Positions 49,558 through 57,244 of a stretch of 64,000 nt of DNA are shown piece by piece. The notes under the pieces were generated by a model. It did not search any database and was not told the DNA's origin. It was given only the letters and a program-made list of their open reading frames with translations. The translations under genes were made by a program, and so were the position numbers. Position 1 is the first letter of the stretch. The number at the start of each line of letters is the position of its first letter. The DNA is from UBA5796 sp040752455. Its GTDB lineage: Bacteria > Chloroflexota > Anaerolineae > Anaerolineales > Villigracilaceae. The stretch lies in the NCBI GenBank assembly GCA_049324115.1, contig JBMOMN010000023.1, positions 28,136 through 92,135 of the forward strand. Reading direction: 5' to 3'.

Positions 49558-50792
49558 CACTTGCCTCCTTCGAGGGCAGAAAGCAGCTTTTCGGCCTGTT
49601 CGGCGGTGATCTTCTTTTCGGCCAGCATCCTCAGGATGGTCAGGCGCTCTTCGTCGGACACCCGCGGCCGGGGCGGCGTGGAGGGGGTGGGCCGGTTCTC
49701 GAAGCTGACGTTCCAATGGCGGGCGCGGTGTTCGGTGTGCCGCATCTGGCGTTCCATCTGGCGCTCAGACTGGCGCAGCTTCTGTTCGGCGCGGCGCATG
49801 GCGGCCTGGGCCTTGAGTTCGGCCCGGCGGGCGGCGGCCTCGGCCCGTTCCCGCACCCGCTCGCTGCGGATGTTGACGTGCGCCATCCGCTCGGCGACCC
49901 GGTTGCCGATCTCGGCCCCCATTTCGCCCATCTTCACGCCCATGTCAGCCATGCGGGTGCCGAGGTCCACACCCATGCTGGCGAACTTGTCCCAGACGAA
50001 AGAGCCGTCGTCCACGTCGAAATCAACCCGGGCCTCCCATTCGTCCACCCGGTTGGTGAGCAGCACGCCGCCGCCGGCCGTCAGGCTGGCTTTGGCGGAG
50101 CCGTTGCCGAAAGTGGCGTTGTAAACGCCGGAGAAGGCTTCCTCCACCGGGCCCGAGAGCATCACCCGGATCCCGTTGTGGCCCCCGGCCGTGGCGGTGA
50201 TCTGCAAATCCACGTTTGCCGGCACGCGCATCACAATATCCTTGCCGGCGGTCATCGTGTACGAGGCGTCGGCCAACGGCTCGATGTATGTCACGATGTC
50301 TTCACCGGCAACGGCGAGCACGCTGCCGCGGGCATCGCGCAAGTACAGGTCCGCGCCGACAGCGTCCAGCGCCAGATCGCCGTGGATGTGGCGCAGCGAG
50401 GCGTCGCCGCCGACATTCTCCACCTCGACCGGGCCGTTGGCATGTCGCAACACCAGGTCGCCGCCGACGGCGCCCAGGTCCACCGAGCCGACGTGGCTGA
50501 GGGCGGCGTCGTTTTCGGTCTTGTCCACAGAGACGGCCCCGAGCAGGCCGCGCACGTTCAGGTCGCCTTCGACCTTTTCGACCTGGATCCCGGCCTGCTG
50601 CGGCAGGGACAGGATCAGGTCGCCGTCGCAGGATATTTGCACGAGGCCGTCGTCGTCGGTAATGGTCAGCTCGCTCCCGTCGGTCTTGGCCGAGAGTTCA
50701 GGCTGTTCCCAGCCGCGCACGCGCAGGTCGCCGGGGACCGTCTCGATGACGATCTTCGATTCGGGCTTTATGGTCAATATTTGCTGTTCCAT
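49557..50792 (-). CDS. DUF4097-type beta-helix protein with C-terminal SHOCT-like hairpin
   Basis: The 411-residue protein consists of a repetitive beta-rich region (GDLRVRGWEQPELSAKTDGS, VGGDLVLRHANGPVEVENVG, VGADLYLRDARGSVLAVAGE), then an Arg/Ala/Glu-rich coiled-coil stretch (RERAEAAARRAELKAQAAMR), and a final SHOCT-like hairpin (DEERLTILRMLAEKKITAEQ). DUF4097 proteins often accompany DUF2089 regulators and are thought to act at the envelope; here no signal peptide is visible. It follows the DUF2089 gene after 25 bases. Confidence 0.82.
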   Translation of the reverse strand: MEQQILTIKPESKIVIETVPGDLRVRGWEQPELSAKTDGSELTITDDDGLVQISCDGDLILSLPQQAGIQVEKVEGDLNVRGLLGAVSVDKTENDAALSHVGSVDLGAVGGDLVLRHANGPVEVENVGGDASLRHIHGDLALDAVGADLYLRDARGSVLAVAGEDIVTYIEPLADASYTMTAGKDIVMRVPANVDLQITATAGGHNGIRVMLSGPVEEAFSGVYNATFGNGSAKASLTAGGGVLLTNRVDEWEARVDFDVDDGSFVWDKFASMGVDLGTRMADMGVKMGEMGAEIGNRVAERMAHVNIRSERVRERAEAAARRAELKAQAAMRRAEQKLRQSERQMERQMRHTEHRARHWNVSFENRPTPSTPPRPRVSDEERLTILRMLAEKKITAEQAEKLLSALEGGK

Positions 50793-50817
50793 TGCGCCAT
50801 CCTCCTTCCCGCAGCCG

Positions 50818-51198
50818 CTAATTTTCGCCGCGCAAGGCCTTGAGGGCCTCATCGGCAGAAATCTCGCCCGCGTCCAGGGCGTCGAGCAACGACCGGCGCT
50901 GCTCATTGTCCATGTCTTCGGGTTCGTCCTTGCCGGGTTCGTAGCCCATGGCGCGGATCACTTCGTGCAGCCGGTTGCGGATGGTCGGGTAGGACAATCC
51001 CAACTCATCTTCCATTCGAGTCAATTTACCTTCGCAACGCACGAAAGTTTCGATAAAATCAAGGTGCTCGACTGAAAGGTGCGCAAAATGCCCGCCCGTG
51101 AAACGGCCTTCGATGCTGGTATCGCAAGAGGGGCAGTTCAGGCGGGTAATGATCAATTCGTTCTCGCATACCGGACAGCGGTTGAGCGCAGGATTCAT
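50818..51198 (-). CDS. DUF2089 zinc-ribbon regulator-like protein
   Basis: The 126-residue protein has an N-terminal zinc ribbon (RCPVCENELIITRLNCPSC), a helix-turn-helix-like middle (EDELGLSYPTIRNRLHEVIR) and a C-terminal SHOCT-like hairpin (QRRSLLDALDAGEISADEAL). It is the first gene of the DUF2089-DUF4097-SHOCT cluster, behind a strong promoter, and is the likely regulator of the group. CGGAGGTT precedes ATG 51198. Confidence 0.85.
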   Translation of the reverse strand: MNPALNRCPVCENELIITRLNCPSCDTSIEGRFTGGHFAHLSVEHLDFIETFVRCEGKLTRMEDELGLSYPTIRNRLHEVIRAMGYEPGKDEPEDMDNEQRRSLLDALDAGEISADEALKALRGEN

Positions 51199-51235
51199 AA
51201 GCAACCTCCGAGTGGATTTAATGGTTTCCAAGTTC

Positions 51236-51263
51236 ATTATACGCCAATCTTCAAATAAGTCAA
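51236..51263 (-). promoter_or_regulatory. Sigma-70 promoter of the DUF2089/DUF4097 cluster
   Basis: On the minus strand TTGACT (51263-51258) and TATAAT (51241-51236) are 16 bases apart, with an AT-rich upstream stretch. Confidence 0.8.
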
Positions 51264-51367
51264 TATAAACTTAATGATTTTGTAATTAAAACTCAATATT
51301 TTCAAAACGAGCTTGAATTTCGTTGAATAATCGTGACGCGCAACCCTTCCCTTACCCTGGAGACACA

Positions 51368-52357
51368 ATGATCAGAGCCTTGCTTTACACGCCCGGACAA
51401 CCGCTCCAAACGGAGCTGCCGATCGAGGCGTTGTCGCCGCCCTCCCAAAAGTCGAAGGCGCTCCTGTGGCTGGATTTTTCCGGCGAGCCTCCCGAAGTCT
51501 GCGAGCCGATTTTGGAATCTTTCGGTTTCCACCCGCTGGCGATTGACGATGCCTTGCAGGAGACCCACACCCCAAAAGTGGATGACTGGGGCGAGTACCT
51601 TTACCTGGTGTTGAACCATTTCATCCTCATGAACCACGCTTTCTCCGGCTGGGAGACCGAGGTCGAGGAACTGGATGTGTTCATCGGCAAGAACTACATC
51701 GTCACCCACCACGACATGCGGCTGCACTTCCTCGACCAGGTCTGGGATTCCTGCCAGCGGGACGAGCGTCACCTGCACGACGGGGCTGACCACCTGCTCT
51801 ACAAGCTGATTGACCGCCTCGTTTCGGATTACATGCCGACTGTCGAACGAATTGACCAGGCCCTGGACGAGATCGAGGACCAGGTCTTCAGCCGCCCGAC
51901 GCCCTCCACGCTGGAGCGCCTGTTCGGCCTGAAACGGACCTTGCTGTCCATGCGGCGGGTGATCCTGCCGCTGCGCGAAGTGCTTAACAAGCTCGCCAGG
52001 GACGACTACGCCACGATTGACCCGCGCGACCGCATCTTCTTCCGCGACATCTACGACCACCTCGTCCGCCTGCACGACCTGAACGAGAGTATGCGCGACC
52101 TGGTCGGCGGGGCGCTGGATACCTACCTCTCGGTCATCAACAACCGCATGAACGAAGTGATGAAAACCCTGACCATCATCACGACCCTGTTCATGCCGCT
52201 TTCTTTCTTCGCCGCTTTTTTCGGGATGAATTTCTTCCTGCCGGAGGTCCCGGTCCATGAATGGATGACGCGCCCGGTCTTCTATGCGGTTCTTTCCCTG
52301 ACGATTCTGTCGCCCCTCCTGATGTTCACCTGGATGCGACGCCGGACGTGGATCTGA
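51368..52357 (+). CDS. corA: CorA-family magnesium/divalent cation transporter
   Basis: The 329-residue protein has a large cytoplasmic domain and two C-terminal membrane helices. The signature GMN motif is in FFAAFFGMNFFLPE between the helices. The basic end MRRRTWI is typical. The protein forms a pentameric magnesium or cobalt channel. ATG 51368 is chosen over an upstream TTG because a purine-rich GGAGACACA site precedes it. Confidence 0.94.
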   Translation: MIRALLYTPGQPLQTELPIEALSPPSQKSKALLWLDFSGEPPEVCEPILESFGFHPLAIDDALQETHTPKVDDWGEYLYLVLNHFILMNHAFSGWETEVEELDVFIGKNYIVTHHDMRLHFLDQVWDSCQRDERHLHDGADHLLYKLIDRLVSDYMPTVERIDQALDEIEDQVFSRPTPSTLERLFGLKRTLLSMRRVILPLREVLNKLARDDYATIDPRDRIFFRDIYDHLVRLHDLNESMRDLVGGALDTYLSVINNRMNEVMKTLTIITTLFMPLSFFAAFFGMNFFLPEVPVHEWMTRPVFYAVLSLTILSPLLMFTWMRRRTWI

Positions 52358-52394
52358 CCCCTCCGATTGCCCAAAAATTCCTTCGCGCAAACCC

Positions 52395-52422
52395 TTGACT
52401 CTGAACGAATGTTCTGTATAAT
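52395..52422 (+). promoter_or_regulatory. lexA promoter with SOS box between -35 and -10
   Basis: TTGACT at 52395-52400 and TATAAT at 52417-52422 are 16 bases apart. Between them lies GAACGAATGTTC (52403-52414), a perfect GAAC-N4-GTTC LexA box. LexA should therefore repress its own gene. Confidence 0.93.
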
Positions 52423-52473
52423 TGTAATTAGCACAAATGAGCGAAGAATTCAATCGCTCAGGAGGTGACAATT

Positions 52474-53151
52474 ATGATGGTACGAAAAAGCAAGGGCCTT
52501 GGCCCACGCCACATGAAAATCCTGGAATTTTTACAGAGCTACTGGCAGGAAAACAATTATCCACCCACCATCCGGGAGATCGGTGAGAATACCGAAATTT
52601 CGTCCACGTCGGTGGTCAATTACTACCTCGACCAGTTGGAGAAGATGGGCAAGATCGAACGCGACCGCAAGATCTCGCGCGGCGTGCGCCTGACGGGCGC
52701 GCCCTCCCTGGCTGAGATGCTGCGCATCCCGATCCTTGGGCCGATCGCCGCTGGTCTGCCGCTGCCGGTCTTCGAGGCAGGGATCAGTTACGAGACCGAG
52801 AGCGAGGCCCACGCCGTGGACATCGCCCGCAGTACCCTGCCCTCCCGTGACGTTGACAAGCTCTTCGCCCTCGAAGTCCAGGGAGACTCGATGATTGATG
52901 CCATGATCAACGACGGCGACATCGTGGTCATGAAACCGGCCATCGAGGCCCGCAACGGCGAAATGGTCGCGGTCTGGCTGCCGGAAACCAATGAGACCAC
53001 GCTCAAGTATTTCTTCAAGGAAAAAGACGGTTATCGCTTGCAGCCTGCCAACCCGACCATGAAGCCCATCCTGATTGACAAGGACCAGCCGCTGGAAATC
53101 AAAGGCAAGGTGGTCATGGTCATCCGCAAGGTGGAAAGCCTGGCGGTGTAA
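52474..53151 (+). CDS. lexA: LexA repressor
   Basis: LexA represses SOS genes and cleaves itself when RecA is activated by DNA damage. The 225-residue protein has an N-terminal winged helix (YPPTIREIGENTEISSTSVV), the Ala-Gly cleavage site in GPIAAGLPLP, the catalytic Ser in EVQGDSMIDAMI, and the Lys in TTLKYFFKEKDG. An AGGAGG lies upstream of two consecutive ATGs (52474 and 52477). Its promoter holds a perfect SOS box and its end a strong terminator. Confidence 0.97.
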   Translation: MMVRKSKGLGPRHMKILEFLQSYWQENNYPPTIREIGENTEISSTSVVNYYLDQLEKMGKIERDRKISRGVRLTGAPSLAEMLRIPILGPIAAGLPLPVFEAGISYETESEAHAVDIARSTLPSRDVDKLFALEVQGDSMIDAMINDGDIVVMKPAIEARNGEMVAVWLPETNETTLKYFFKEKDGYRLQPANPTMKPILIDKDQPLEIKGKVVMVIRKVESLAV

Positions 53152-53170
53152 GCTCTGCCTGTCCGAACAT

Positions 53171-53200
53171 AAAAGACGGCTCATAGCGAGCCGTCTTTTT
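53171..53200 (+). terminator. Intrinsic terminator of lexA
   Basis: AAAAGACGGCTC and GAGCCGTCTTTT form a 12-bp stem with a 5-base loop and a T-tail. Confidence 0.92.
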
Positions 53201-53213
53201 GATTCAGCGGAGT

Positions 53214-53300
53214 GCGAAGTCTCCAGACTTCGCATTCTCCAGACTTTGCAGCCCGACATCGGGAGATGTCGGACTCCGGGGTGTCGGGCCTGGGGTGTTG
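53214..53300. repeat. Dispersed hairpin repeat, copies 2 and 3
   Basis: GCGAAGTC-TCCA-GACTTCGC (53214-53233) is followed by TCCAGACTTTGC and the hairpin CCGACATC-GGGA-GATGTCGG (53253-53272) plus ACTCCG. A partial further copy ends in GTTGGACTCCG (53298 on). The middle unit matches 24053-24092 with compensating changes in the stem. Confidence 0.75.
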
Positions 53301-53310
53301 GACTCCGATT

Positions 53311-54417
53311 TTATTTCAGCTTGACCCGTCCTTTGGCTTTGCTGGAGGCTTTGGCCTTGCCGTTCCCCGCGCCCTGGAACGCGCCGGCCAGCCGTCCAAT
53401 GGCCATCGGGGCGAAGAGCAGCACCAGCAGTCCGGCCAGGATGGCGCCGAACAGCGGCCAGGATTGGGCGCTGACTTCGGGCAGCACGCCGCCGGGATTG
53501 TATTGGGCTTCTTCCGAGGCGGCCCCGCCGGCCAGGGAAACGGTCAGGGAACGGTTGACGCCGTCTCTTAAGGATGATGCAGAGGTGAAGGTGATGCGGT
53601 ATTCGCTTTGCAGGGCGCGGGCGTAGCGTTCGTATAATCCTTGCAGGCTTTCGGGGTCGTTGGCGTAGCTGTACACGCCGCCGGCCTGTTCGGCCAGGGA
53701 GCGCAGCACGGTCTCGTCCAGGCCGCTGTTGGTGCCAAGCTGCTCCGGGTCGCCCAGGCCAATCGTCGAAATGGAGACGCCGCTCGGTCCGATGGCGGTG
53801 ATCACGTCTTCGGTGGCGGCCTGGCTGAGGTTGTCTATCCCGTCGGTCAGGACGAGGATGGCCTTGCGCCCGCCGACCGGCGAGAGGACCTGCTCGGCTT
53901 GCAGGATGGCGTCGAACATGGCGGTGTTGCCGTCGGCGGTGAGCGAGTTGACGGCGGCGGCGAGGGCCTCGCGGTCGGGCGTGACGGGCTGGACCAGGGT
54001 CACTGCGGTGTTGTAGACCATCAGTCCGGCCTGGTCTCCGGGGCGCATCTGCTCCACGTAGGCCAGGGCGGCCTGTTTGGCGGCGTCGAGCTTGGCGTTG
54101 TTGTTCATGCTGCCCGACACGTCCACGACCAGCAGGGTGGTCAGCGGGCCGATGTCGCCGGAGCCGCTCATCTCAGGGTCCTGGATCGCCTGTCCGTTTT
54201 CGCTGAGTTGGATGCGCTCCGGTTCGACGCCGACCGGTTCGCCGGCAGCGTCGGTCACGGAGATGTAGACCGTCACCTGGGGGAAGGCCGACGTGTCCAC
54301 CTGGGTGATGCGGATGCGCAGGTCGGACTGGGCGGAGGCCGTCAGGACGGGGGAGAGCAAAAATAACGGTAGCAGGCCAAACGTCAGGGCGACGCGCAGC
54401 CATTTTTTCGTCCGCAT
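53311..54417 (-). CDS. Membrane VWA-domain protein of the ubiquitin-like operon
   Basis: The 368-residue protein has a signal peptide (LTFGLLPLFLLSPVLTASAQ), a short beta domain, and a von Willebrand A domain with a complete MIDAS: VVDVSGSMNNN (Asp 99, Ser 101, Ser 103), the Thr in GNTAMFDAI and the Asp in LVLTDGIDN. One span near the C-terminus (WPLFGAILAGLLVLLFAP) leads to a basic cytoplasmic tail ending KGRVKLK. The VWA would face outward. It is the last gene of the operon, two bases after the FHA-like gene. Confidence 0.88.
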   Translation of the reverse strand: MRTKKWLRVALTFGLLPLFLLSPVLTASAQSDLRIRITQVDTSAFPQVTVYISVTDAAGEPVGVEPERIQLSENGQAIQDPEMSGSGDIGPLTTLLVVDVSGSMNNNAKLDAAKQAALAYVEQMRPGDQAGLMVYNTAVTLVQPVTPDREALAAAVNSLTADGNTAMFDAILQAEQVLSPVGGRKAILVLTDGIDNLSQAATEDVITAIGPSGVSISTIGLGDPEQLGTNSGLDETVLRSLAEQAGGVYSYANDPESLQGLYERYARALQSEYRITFTSASSLRDGVNRSLTVSLAGGAASEEAQYNPGGVLPEVSAQSWPLFGAILAGLLVLLFAPMAIGRLAGAFQGAGNGKAKASSKAKGRVKLK

Positions 54418-54419
54418 GG

Positions 54420-55277
54420 TTACCTCTTTTCGTGATAGACCATCTCGGTGTTGCCCATCCGGATCCTTTGTCCATTAGATAGGCGGATGCGCTCGATCTT
54501 CTTGTTGTTGACCAGCGTCCCCGAGAGGCTCATGTCTTTCAGCGAGAATTGCATCCCGTCGCCAGTCAGCATGGCGTGCTGCGGGGCGATGTCGGGATCG
54601 GGCAGGACGATCTCGGATTTGAGCGGCGAACTGCCGATGGCGACAGCCGGACCCCCGGCGCGCATGAACTTGTCGAGGATGAACTCGGTGCCTTTGAGCT
54701 TGCCGGAGGTGACTTCGAGCCAGGCGCGGGAGAGCAGGACGACGATGAGCGAGATGAACGCGCCCACCGATGCGCCCAGCAGCACCAGCCCGGCGGCCTT
54801 GCCGGTGAGATGGTCTTGCAGGCGGGTGCGGGCCAGTTCGAGCAGCAGTCCGCCGACCGCGCCGCCCAGCAGTCCGCCGAGCATGCCTTTCCAGACCTGG
54901 CTCTTGCCGACCACGCCTTCGGCCGCGCCGATCAGCAGGCCGAAGACGCCCCAGCCGATGACCCGGCCGAGCAGTCCCGCGCCGACGGCCTGGAAGGCGA
55001 ACTCGCCGAGCGGCAGGCCGAGCGCCCCGGCCACGAAGCCGAGCATCCCGCTGAACAGGCCGGATTTGGCCGCCTGGACCGGGTTGCGGGTGAACGCGCC
55101 TTCGGCGATGCCGATGAACAGGCCGACGCTCAGCCCGACCAGCGCCCCGACGACGGCTTCAGTCAGGTACAAATTGCCGGCGAAAGACAGGCCCAACAGG
55201 TCGCTGACTTGCCAGCCGAACAGCCCGCCCAGGGCGCCGAGCACGGCGTAATAATAAGTGCGTGTGCGTCTGCTCAT
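54420..55277 (-). CDS. Glycine-rich multi-span membrane protein with divergent FHA domain
   Basis: The 285-residue protein has several glycine-zipper-like membrane segments (residues 10-190; for example MLGGLLGGAVGGLLLELA) and a C-terminal FHA-like domain (from about residue 205: VAIGSSPLKSEIVLPDPDIA, APQHAMLTGDGMQFSLKDMS, GTLVNNKKIERIRLSNGQRI). The usual phospho-Thr-binding Arg after the first Gly appears to be Ser, so phosphopeptide binding may be lost or altered. Its ATG overlaps the stop of the JAMM gene (ATGA), so it is tied to the conjugation genes. Confidence 0.8.
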   Translation of the reverse strand: MSRRTRTYYYAVLGALGGLFGWQVSDLLGLSFAGNLYLTEAVVGALVGLSVGLFIGIAEGAFTRNPVQAAKSGLFSGMLGFVAGALGLPLGEFAFQAVGAGLLGRVIGWGVFGLLIGAAEGVVGKSQVWKGMLGGLLGGAVGGLLLELARTRLQDHLTGKAAGLVLLGASVGAFISLIVVLLSRAWLEVTSGKLKGTEFILDKFMRAGGPAVAIGSSPLKSEIVLPDPDIAPQHAMLTGDGMQFSLKDMSLSGTLVNNKKIERIRLSNGQRIRMGNTEMVYHEKR

Positions 55278-55993
55278 CGTGAATTTTCTCCTTCTTCCTG
55301 CACCGGGACTTCTTCGGGTTCTTCGGGTTTCGAGGGGGCTTTTTCCAGGTCGTCCAGGAATGCGGTGGGCGAGTGAAGGTTGTGCCAGTTGACGATGCTG
55401 CCCTCCGTCCCCGCGCCGTTGACTTCGTAGAAGCCGAAATAGCGGCTGGAATCGAGGCTGCCATTTTTTTGGCGGATGAAGACACCGCCGATGCTGGTAT
55501 GCGGCTCGACCACCAGGGCCACCTGCCAGGGTTCGGGGAAGAAGCTGTTGTGCAGCCAGGTATCGTAGCGCGAGAGAAAGAGTCCCATGCGCGGGTGGGT
55601 GTGGTACCAGCCAACGATGCGTTTGTCGGGATACTGGGATTCGATCCGGTTGAGGACGTCCACCAGGGTGTCCTGGGTGAAGGTCAGGTAGGCGCTGCCC
55701 TGGCGGGTGTAGCGGGCGGGGAGCATCTGTTCGATGCTGACGTACTGCCCGATCCCGTCTTCGTGGGCGCACCAGTGCCCGATCAGGATGCCGCCAACCT
55801 CGAAGTCCGGGTCGCTGGCTGCATGGACGCCGATGCGGCTGAAAGCCACCTGGCTCATGTAAACCGAGACGACCGGGTACAGCCCGTAGCCGTCGTAGGG
55901 GGAATCCCAGCGGCGGGCGCCGTCCACCGGCGGGCAGCCCGTCTCCGGCTGGGGCGCTTCGGGGGGTAAAATGCGAATACTTGAACTAGCCAT
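55274..55993 (-). CDS. JAMM/MPN+ isopeptidase (Rpn11-like)
   Basis: The 239-residue protein has a full JAMM motif: Glu 65 in FEVGGILIG, His 131 and His 133 in WYHTHPRMG, Ser 141 and Asp 144 in FLSRYD. This is a zinc metalloprotease site of the type that removes ubiquitin-like proteins from targets or trims their precursors. The free UBL here already ends in glycine, so deconjugation is the more likely job. A Pro/Glu-rich tail follows. It is separated from the UBL gene by 91 bases containing a strong hairpin. Confidence 0.92.
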   Translation of the reverse strand: MASSSIRILPPEAPQPETGCPPVDGARRWDSPYDGYGLYPVVSVYMSQVAFSRIGVHAASDPDFEVGGILIGHWCAHEDGIGQYVSIEQMLPARYTRQGSAYLTFTQDTLVDVLNRIESQYPDKRIVGWYHTHPRMGLFLSRYDTWLHNSFFPEPWQVALVVEPHTSIGGVFIRQKNGSLDSSRYFGFYEVNGAGTEGSIVNWHNLHSPTAFLDDLEKAPSKPEEPEEVPVQEEGENSR

Positions 55994-56036
55994 AAGGCCT
56001 CGCCAATCATTCCGGGATGGGTGAAATAAAGGGGAG

Positions 56037-56071
56037 GCCTGTCCCCTCCCCAGAATCGTGAGGGGACAGGC
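56037..56071 (-). promoter_or_regulatory. Intra-operon hairpin between UBL and JAMM genes
   Basis: GCCTGTCCCCT and AGGGGACAGGC form an 11-bp perfect stem with a 13-base loop; on the minus strand a partly T-rich stretch follows. It could act as a partial terminator or processing site, so that UBL is made in excess of the isopeptidase. Confidence 0.6.
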
Positions 56072-56084
56072 GGGAGGGGCGGAC

Positions 56085-56351
56085 TCAGCCCGCAGTGACA
56101 TCTGCGGTCATCATCAGCCGGTCGTTTTCGGGGATGCCCGCGTCGGCCAGGGTCTCCTCCTCTTTCAGCTCGCGGCCCAGGGCCTTGCTGTCGAGGCGGT
56201 AAGACATCGGGCGTCCGTCGGGACCCGTGACGGGCAGTTCCAGCGAAGTGGTCAACTCCGGCAGGAGTTCCTTCACGGCCACGTCATCGGGGACTTCGGC
56301 AGTGCGGCTGCCTCCCGAAGGCAGGACAATGGTGACAGGTAAATCAGACAT
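56085..56351 (-). CDS. Free ubiquitin-like modifier (YukD/EsaB-like)
   Basis: The 88-residue protein has a ubiquitin-like beta-grasp pattern: VTIVLPSGG, a helix near VKELLPELTTSLELP, and AGIPENDRLMMTADVTAG. It ends exactly in glycine, as a conjugatable modifier needs, with no tail to remove. By hand it is identical at 69 of 88 positions, without gaps, to the N-terminus of the neighbouring E2 fusion. Its C-terminal glycine would be adenylated by the E1 of this operon. GGAG precedes the ATG. Confidence 0.9.
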   Translation of the reverse strand: MSDLPVTIVLPSGGSRTAEVPDDVAVKELLPELTTSLELPVTGPDGRPMSYRLDSKALGRELKEEETLADAGIPENDRLMMTADVTAG

Positions 56352-56365
56352 GTTAATCTCCTTTT

Positions 56366-57223
56366 CTATTTGAACTTGATCAATGGCTTCTTCTTTTCGT
56401 CTTTCTTTGGCGACGACAGCTTGATCCGCTCCGGTCGGAGCAGTTCGCTGTTATCCACAGGGAAGATGGTCGGGTGCTTCGTGCGGTATTCCCGGCTCCA
56501 ACGCGCCGCTTCGGGGTCCCAGGGGAAGGGCGGCTTGGTGGGATCATCATGGTAATTCTTGTATTGCAGCATCTCGCCCAGCATGATCACCAGGCGGTCG
56601 AGCGACCGGCTGGCCGTCCACCAGGCCGCGTCTATGCAGACGCTGCCGTTCAGGTGGTTGATGTTGGGGTGCCAGATGGGCGTCATCCATTTCATCCCCG
56701 GCCAGCGCTGCGGGTACTGGTTGTGCAGGTAGATCTCCACCTGGTGGCGGTTGCTGTATTTGGGATTGCCCTGGCGGTCCACTTCGCTGATGCTCTTGCA
56801 CTTGAAGGTCACGATGTAGCGTTCCGGCGGCAGGTTGGGGCGGGAGGACTCGGCCTTGAACGAAATCACGTCGCTGCGGGCGGCCAGTTCCTGCATCTTC
56901 TCGAAATCGGCCTTCAGGCGGCGCATACGCGGGCTGTCGGCGACCGAGACGATCCCGGCCCCGGCGGTGATGTCGGCGGTCAGCATCAGCCGGTCGTTTT
57001 CGGGGATGCCTGCGTCGGACAGGGTCTCCTCCTCTTTCAACTCGCGGCCCAGGGCTTTGCTGTCGATGCGGTAGAACATCGGGCGTCCGTCCGGGCCGAC
57101 GGTGGGCAGTTGCAGGAGGGAGGTGAACTCCGTCAGCAGGTCGTGGACCGTCACGTCATCCGGGACTTCGGCGGCACGCGCCCCGCCGCTCGGCAGGACA
57201 ATGGTCACATTCAGGTCAGGCAT
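56366..57223 (-). CDS. UBL-E2 fusion conjugating enzyme
   Basis: Residues 1-88 form a UBL nearly identical to the free one; residues 98-260 are a canonical E2/UBC fold. The E2 signature is eukaryote-like: HPNINHLNGSVCIDAA with HPN at 185-187 and the catalytic Cys 196. The flap YPQRWPGMKWMTPIW and the C-terminal helices (LVIMLGEMLQ, DPEAARWSREYR) are present. The tail is basic (ERIKLSSPKKDEKKKPLIKF). The fused UBL may serve as a built-in donor, a regulator or an anchor for E1. Confidence 0.95.
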   Translation of the reverse strand: MPDLNVTIVLPSGGARAAEVPDDVTVHDLLTEFTSLLQLPTVGPDGRPMFYRIDSKALGRELKEEETLSDAGIPENDRLMLTADITAGAGIVSVADSPRMRRLKADFEKMQELAARSDVISFKAESSRPNLPPERYIVTFKCKSISEVDRQGNPKYSNRHQVEIYLHNQYPQRWPGMKWMTPIWHPNINHLNGSVCIDAAWWTASRSLDRLVIMLGEMLQYKNYHDDPTKPPFPWDPEAARWSREYRTKHPTIFPVDNSELLRPERIKLSSPKKDEKKKPLIKFK

Positions 57224-57244
57224 GGTTCCTCCATCAAGCGTTCA

